DNA from: Trichosphaerium sp. ATCC 40318
Taxonomy: Eukaryota > Discosea > Flabellinia > Trichosidae
NCBI GenBank assembly: GCA_038496445.1
Contig: JALMLS010000377.1
Span: 248,001 to 312,000 of the forward strand
Reading direction: 5' to 3'
DNA length: 64,000 bases
Shown here: positions 61,601 to 64,000 of the stretch, one piece after another
How positions within the stretch are numbered: position 1 is the first letter of the stretch
Layout of the letters: the number at the start of each line of letters is the position of its first letter
Program-made: the position numbers and the translations under genes
The notes under the pieces: model-generated
What the model saw: only the letters and a program-made list of their open reading frames with translations
Database searches by the model: none
What the model was told of the DNA's origin: nothing

Positions 61601-62413
61601 GGCGTCATGTTGCTTAGTACCAAATTGTTCTAAGACTGCGCCAAGAGACAAATATGCTTGTTGGTATTTGGCAGTATGAACCACAACGTCATTTAGGATC
61701 TGGTTTTTGACAAAAAAAGTTAGCATTTAACTATCTCTGGAGGTACACAAAAAAAATGAAACCATTTTATTTCTGAGCACCTGATGATGTCTCCCACTAT
61801 CAGCATTAATGTCGTCTTCAGCGAGGTTTGTCCTCAATCTTTGTCTTGATTCAGTAAAATTTGCATGATGTTTTTTAATATCGTTAGTAAGATCCTACAT
61901 AGCATATGTGAGCGTCAACAAAACGTTCAAGTGGTTTTTAGGGTTTTTTCGTTAAGTACATTTATATGGCGCCACAGGTCGTCTCCAAAGGTGGGGAATG
62001 ACATTTTACCAAGTGTCCCAGCTACAGCCTTGGTCTAAAAATCCATCGGTTAGCAGTGGATGCCTTTATTTTAAAAAACCCTGTACCGTGTCATTCGAGA
62101 TAGTTGATTGAGCCACGAAGAGACAGTGTGCAACATTAGAGAGGCTTTGGTCTTCGTCAGGTGTAGATAATTGTAAGAGTAATTCCGATAGCTGTTGGCT
62201 CGTTCTTTGTAGTGCTATAGCGTTTAAGGATATACAAACAAGGTAAAATACGAAAAAGGCAAAAAGGGAAAAAAAAAGCCAGGCAGTCGTACTGAACAAT
62301 TGTTGGGTGTAATTGTTAACCAGTTGAAATACTTTGTCCCAGTGGTTTTTAATATTTAGCGCGTTTCGCGTGTGGGCTTTAACTTTACGCCTTGTTGCGC
62401 AATCTGCAACCAT
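58700..62413 (-). CDS. Three-RGS-domain protein with helical (BAR-like) N-terminus
   Basis: Predicted GTPase-activating protein for G-alpha or an RGS scaffold. Residues ~1-330 are helical, with long amphipathic stretches (DDLWRHINDLTNDIKKHHAN, VVVHTAKYQQAYLSLGAVLE), resembling a BAR/IMD module. RGS1 (about 60540-61320): FIDIVNDPAMLNAFKEYSVK, STENINFWLKVKRYEEL, DAYERAEMAKEIFRVYV. RGS2 (about 59880-60500): VIGHVAPLEYFLRFCSSHKN, then DKERIKMAKELYTKYM and FINISPKLRDEVAMAL. RGS3 (about 58780-59450): RDPVLLKYFKKFLVAQHTIE, ALEFVLFIEKVR, VFDEAQAHMFANV. A Ser/Pro-rich linker precedes RGS3 and the end is lysine-rich (KGKKKKSKKK). About 20 introns. One intron in RGS1 (about 60724-60967) houses a tRNA gene. 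Confidence 0.78.
60767..60838 (-). tRNA. tRNA, probably Cys (GCA), nested in an intron
   Basis: 72 nt folding as a full cloverleaf: 7-bp acceptor stem (GGGTCTG with CAGGCCC, one G-U), a 3-bp D stem with GG in the loop, a perfect 5-bp anticodon stem (ATTGG with CCAAT), 5-nt variable loop, and a T arm with the B-box GGTTCGAATCC. The loop TCGCAAT places GCA at 34-36, hence Cys, and the discriminator is T, as in tRNA-Cys. Position 33 is C instead of the near-invariant T. CGC (Ala) would need a shifted loop and lacks an A discriminator. A T8 run about 12 nt past the 3' end can serve as Pol III terminator. No intron is needed. Confidence 0.85.
60773..60783 (-). promoter_or_regulatory. tRNA internal B box
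   Basis: GGTTCGAATCC on the minus strand matches the TFIIIC B-box consensus and forms the T arm of the tRNA. Confidence 0.8.
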
Positions 62414-62882
62414 GTCATCATAGTACGTCTAAGAGCAATATACATTATACAACAACCCTATCAACTACCAAGTGCGTACGTTAAAGCGATAACTCGCCGT
62501 GCTAGTCATAGGAGAATAAACAGAGGTTATTTCGTTTACTTAAAGACCAATTGTTCGTGCTGTAGCGTTGTTCGTTTTAGTTTGCGAGTTTTTGACTTAA
62601 ACCGAATTGCATTATACTGTTTACTGTTACTTGCAATACCGTTTCATCACGCCCAACCAGAGAGTAGGCAACGAGGCGGTGAAACCAAAAAACCGAAAGA
62701 AGAAAAAACGCTTAGAGCGTTAAATGATTGAATCCTTGATAGGTTTTTGTATTAAATTGAGGTGCGATTTGTTCGTTCTAGGCTTTGCAAACGCATTTTG
62801 GGGGAAGTTTAGGATTTATATTTTTTCACAATCCTACAAAAAATTGTTGCATAGATTTACATGCGCTGTGTACATTTGAAGT
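62414..62882. other. Intergenic
   Basis: Between the start of the RGS gene and the end of the SETD9-like gene. A plus-strand frame at 62372-62731 overlaps the RGS start and has no recognisable product. Confidence 0.45.
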
Positions 62883-64000
62883 TTAACCAACATTCAACAA
62901 GCGCGAAAAGAAGCCTTTTCTAGCATGTCTCATTTTTGCAATTAGTTCATCGGGTTGATGATACCAATCAGGTGCATCTTGACCAGGTGGATACCTGTAG
63001 TTTAGTAACAGCTCGCTATTCTTTACAGTCTCTGTTGTGATTAAAACTACGCCACTACACAAAGTTAGAAAAACAATTACAATAATTAAGAGATGGGTGG
63101 TAAGGTATGTTGGAGAAAAAAAAAAACAACAATCGAAAGCATATATATGTACTTACCGCCCTGCTGCAGTGAAGGTTTGATGCCCGTAATATTTGCTGTT
63201 TGCATCATCTTCAAAGTATTGATGCGGTATGTATTGCTGAAGCTCAGGAGCAAGCCAGCCAGGATAATCGAATCCGAAAGGTAAGACATTTGCAGTTTGA
63301 CCACGTGCAGGATGATTAACATATTGCCCTATTGCAAATTGGTTTCTGAACTTTGCCAGTTCATCAATCATAGATTTTCCTCCTCCACTGGTGGCTATGT
63401 GGTACAGCTTATTTTGGACCTTGGAAACAGCGTTCTCAGCTACTTTGTCCCATTTGTTGCCATCGACAAATATGTCATCGTATCGCCTAAATGAGCACAA
63501 AATAAATAAGCTTTGCTTTTTAGGTGGGGGGTAAAGAAAAATTGTTTCTTAACACTAATTTTACTCTCACCGTATCAAGTATTCATTCTTAGCACCTACA
63601 CTATCAACGTATACAGAACCAAGTGACTGTGCGTAGTGGACGAAACCGGGATAAAGTACAATGACAGTGCCAGGTAACGCTTCTCCCTTGACGTATACAC
63701 CGTATCCAGACGATGGGTGATCAATCTCCGACTTTGTGACGGATAGTGTAAATCCGTCTGGATGCTTAATTTCCTTTCCTGGATTGTAAATAGCAATGTC
63801 ATGGTCCTCTGAGCGCTCTATCAAATTCTCGTATTTCTCACTCTGTTCTCATGGTTAAAAAAAACCATTTGCTTTTGCACGTGTGTAATTGCTAATAATT
63901 TTTCAAATGAACAAAGAAAAAAAAAGGTACCACGTGCTTCTCCAGCTTCTGAGGATGGAAAATTGGCTTTGGATATGGATTAAACCCTCCGTCTTCATTA
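62883..64000 (-). CDS. SETD9-like SET-domain protein (5' partial)
   Basis: Runs off the right edge, so the N-terminus is missing. The exon order resembles animal SETD9: GYGVYVKGEALPGTVIVLYP with GFVHYAQSLG, then EYLIRRYDDIFVDGNKWDKV, NQFAIGQYVNHPARGQTANV, LAPELQQYIPHQYF and GVVLITTETVKNSELLLNYR. In a working SET domain the AdoMet pocket includes an NHxCxPN-like motif; here it is NHPARGQTANV, the same relaxed form as in SETD9, and the last tyrosine (NYRY) is present. Methyl acceptor unknown. Visible introns lie at about 63062-63155, 63487-63568 and 63845-63935; the middle one separates EYLIR from RYDDIF. Confidence 0.82.

Noticed and set aside
62372-62731. 119-codon plus-strand ORF
   Set aside because: It overlaps the start of the RGS gene and its composition looks like translated noncoding DNA.
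1-64000. CRISPR arrays, insertion sequences, retrotransposons, LTRs
   Set aside because: No regularly spaced repeats, transposase, reverse transcriptase or integrase were seen; the only repeats are those listed.

Overview
The window is nuclear DNA of a compact, intron-rich, apparently single-celled eukaryote. It is about 60 percent AT, uses the standard stop codons, and carries many short GT-AG introns (mostly 30-110 nt) with T-rich acceptors. Signature genes include a ferlin, an RBM48-like and a SETD9-like protein, a GT23 fucosyltransferase, a BAR-like/triple-RGS protein and a coactosin-SH3 fusion. Together these fit a non-fungal lineage such as a unicellular holozoan or an amoeba-like protist better than a yeast or an alga. 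I cannot name the species, and this placement is inference.

Layout. 0-1.9 kb: 3' part of a kinase related to FunK1/Crinkler-type kinases, with a frameshift (+). 2.4-3.9 kb: coactosin-SH3 (-). 4.2-8.1 kb: TFIIIC WD40 subunit with an AT-hook (+). 8.5-10.3 kb: decayed F-box-like/MORN-variant gene (+). 10.6-12.7 kb: GH27 alpha-galactosidase (+). 12.8-14.7 kb: surface protein with a Ser/Thr/Pro stalk (-). 15.6-17.4 kb: GT23-like fucosyltransferase (+). 18.0-20.2 kb: argininosuccinate synthase (-). 21.0-22.5 kb: HxxxD acyltransferase (+). 22.8-24.5 kb: DHHC-family protein with broken zinc sites (-). 24.6-26.2 kb: OAS/cGAS-like nucleotidyltransferase with a C-terminal membrane anchor (-). 26.6-28.5 kb: intact F-box-like/MORN-variant gene (+). 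29.2-29.7 kb: remnant of the same family. 30.0-35.9 kb: ferlin (+). 36.0-38.2 kb: GH13 amylase (+). 38.6-39.6 kb: secreted orphan (-). 40.1-41.5 kb: orphan (-). 41.6-42.7 kb: small ORF and F-box/ubiquitin-like protein (-). 42.8-43.8 kb: DUF1349-like protein (-). 44.1-45.5 kb: RBM48 (+). 45.6-47.2 kb: seryl-tRNA synthetase (-). 47.7-51.5 kb: RhoGEF (-). 52.1-56.8 kb: F-box/SNF2 helicase (+). 57.0-58.4 kb: TFIIH p44 (-). 58.7-62.4 kb: triple-RGS protein (-) with a tRNA gene inside one of its introns. 62.9 kb to the edge: SETD9-like protein (-).

The genes are mostly unrelated housekeeping, signalling and secreted functions, with no operon logic; several pairs are divergent and may share promoters. 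The most striking gene is the OAS-like enzyme. It keeps all three catalytic aspartates and an OAS-type C-domain motif, and ends in a transmembrane segment. It sits head-to-head with the F-box-like/MORN-variant gene, whose architecture recalls genes of amoeba-infecting giant viruses and which has two decayed relatives nearby.

Two genome-wide signals cut across the genes. The palindrome CACGTG is several-fold more frequent than base composition predicts and lies mostly in introns and gene flanks. Splice donors are very often GTACG, and several introns need a GC donor. Exon structures were worked out by hand from reading frame and family conservation, so gene ends marked as unresolved should be treated as such.
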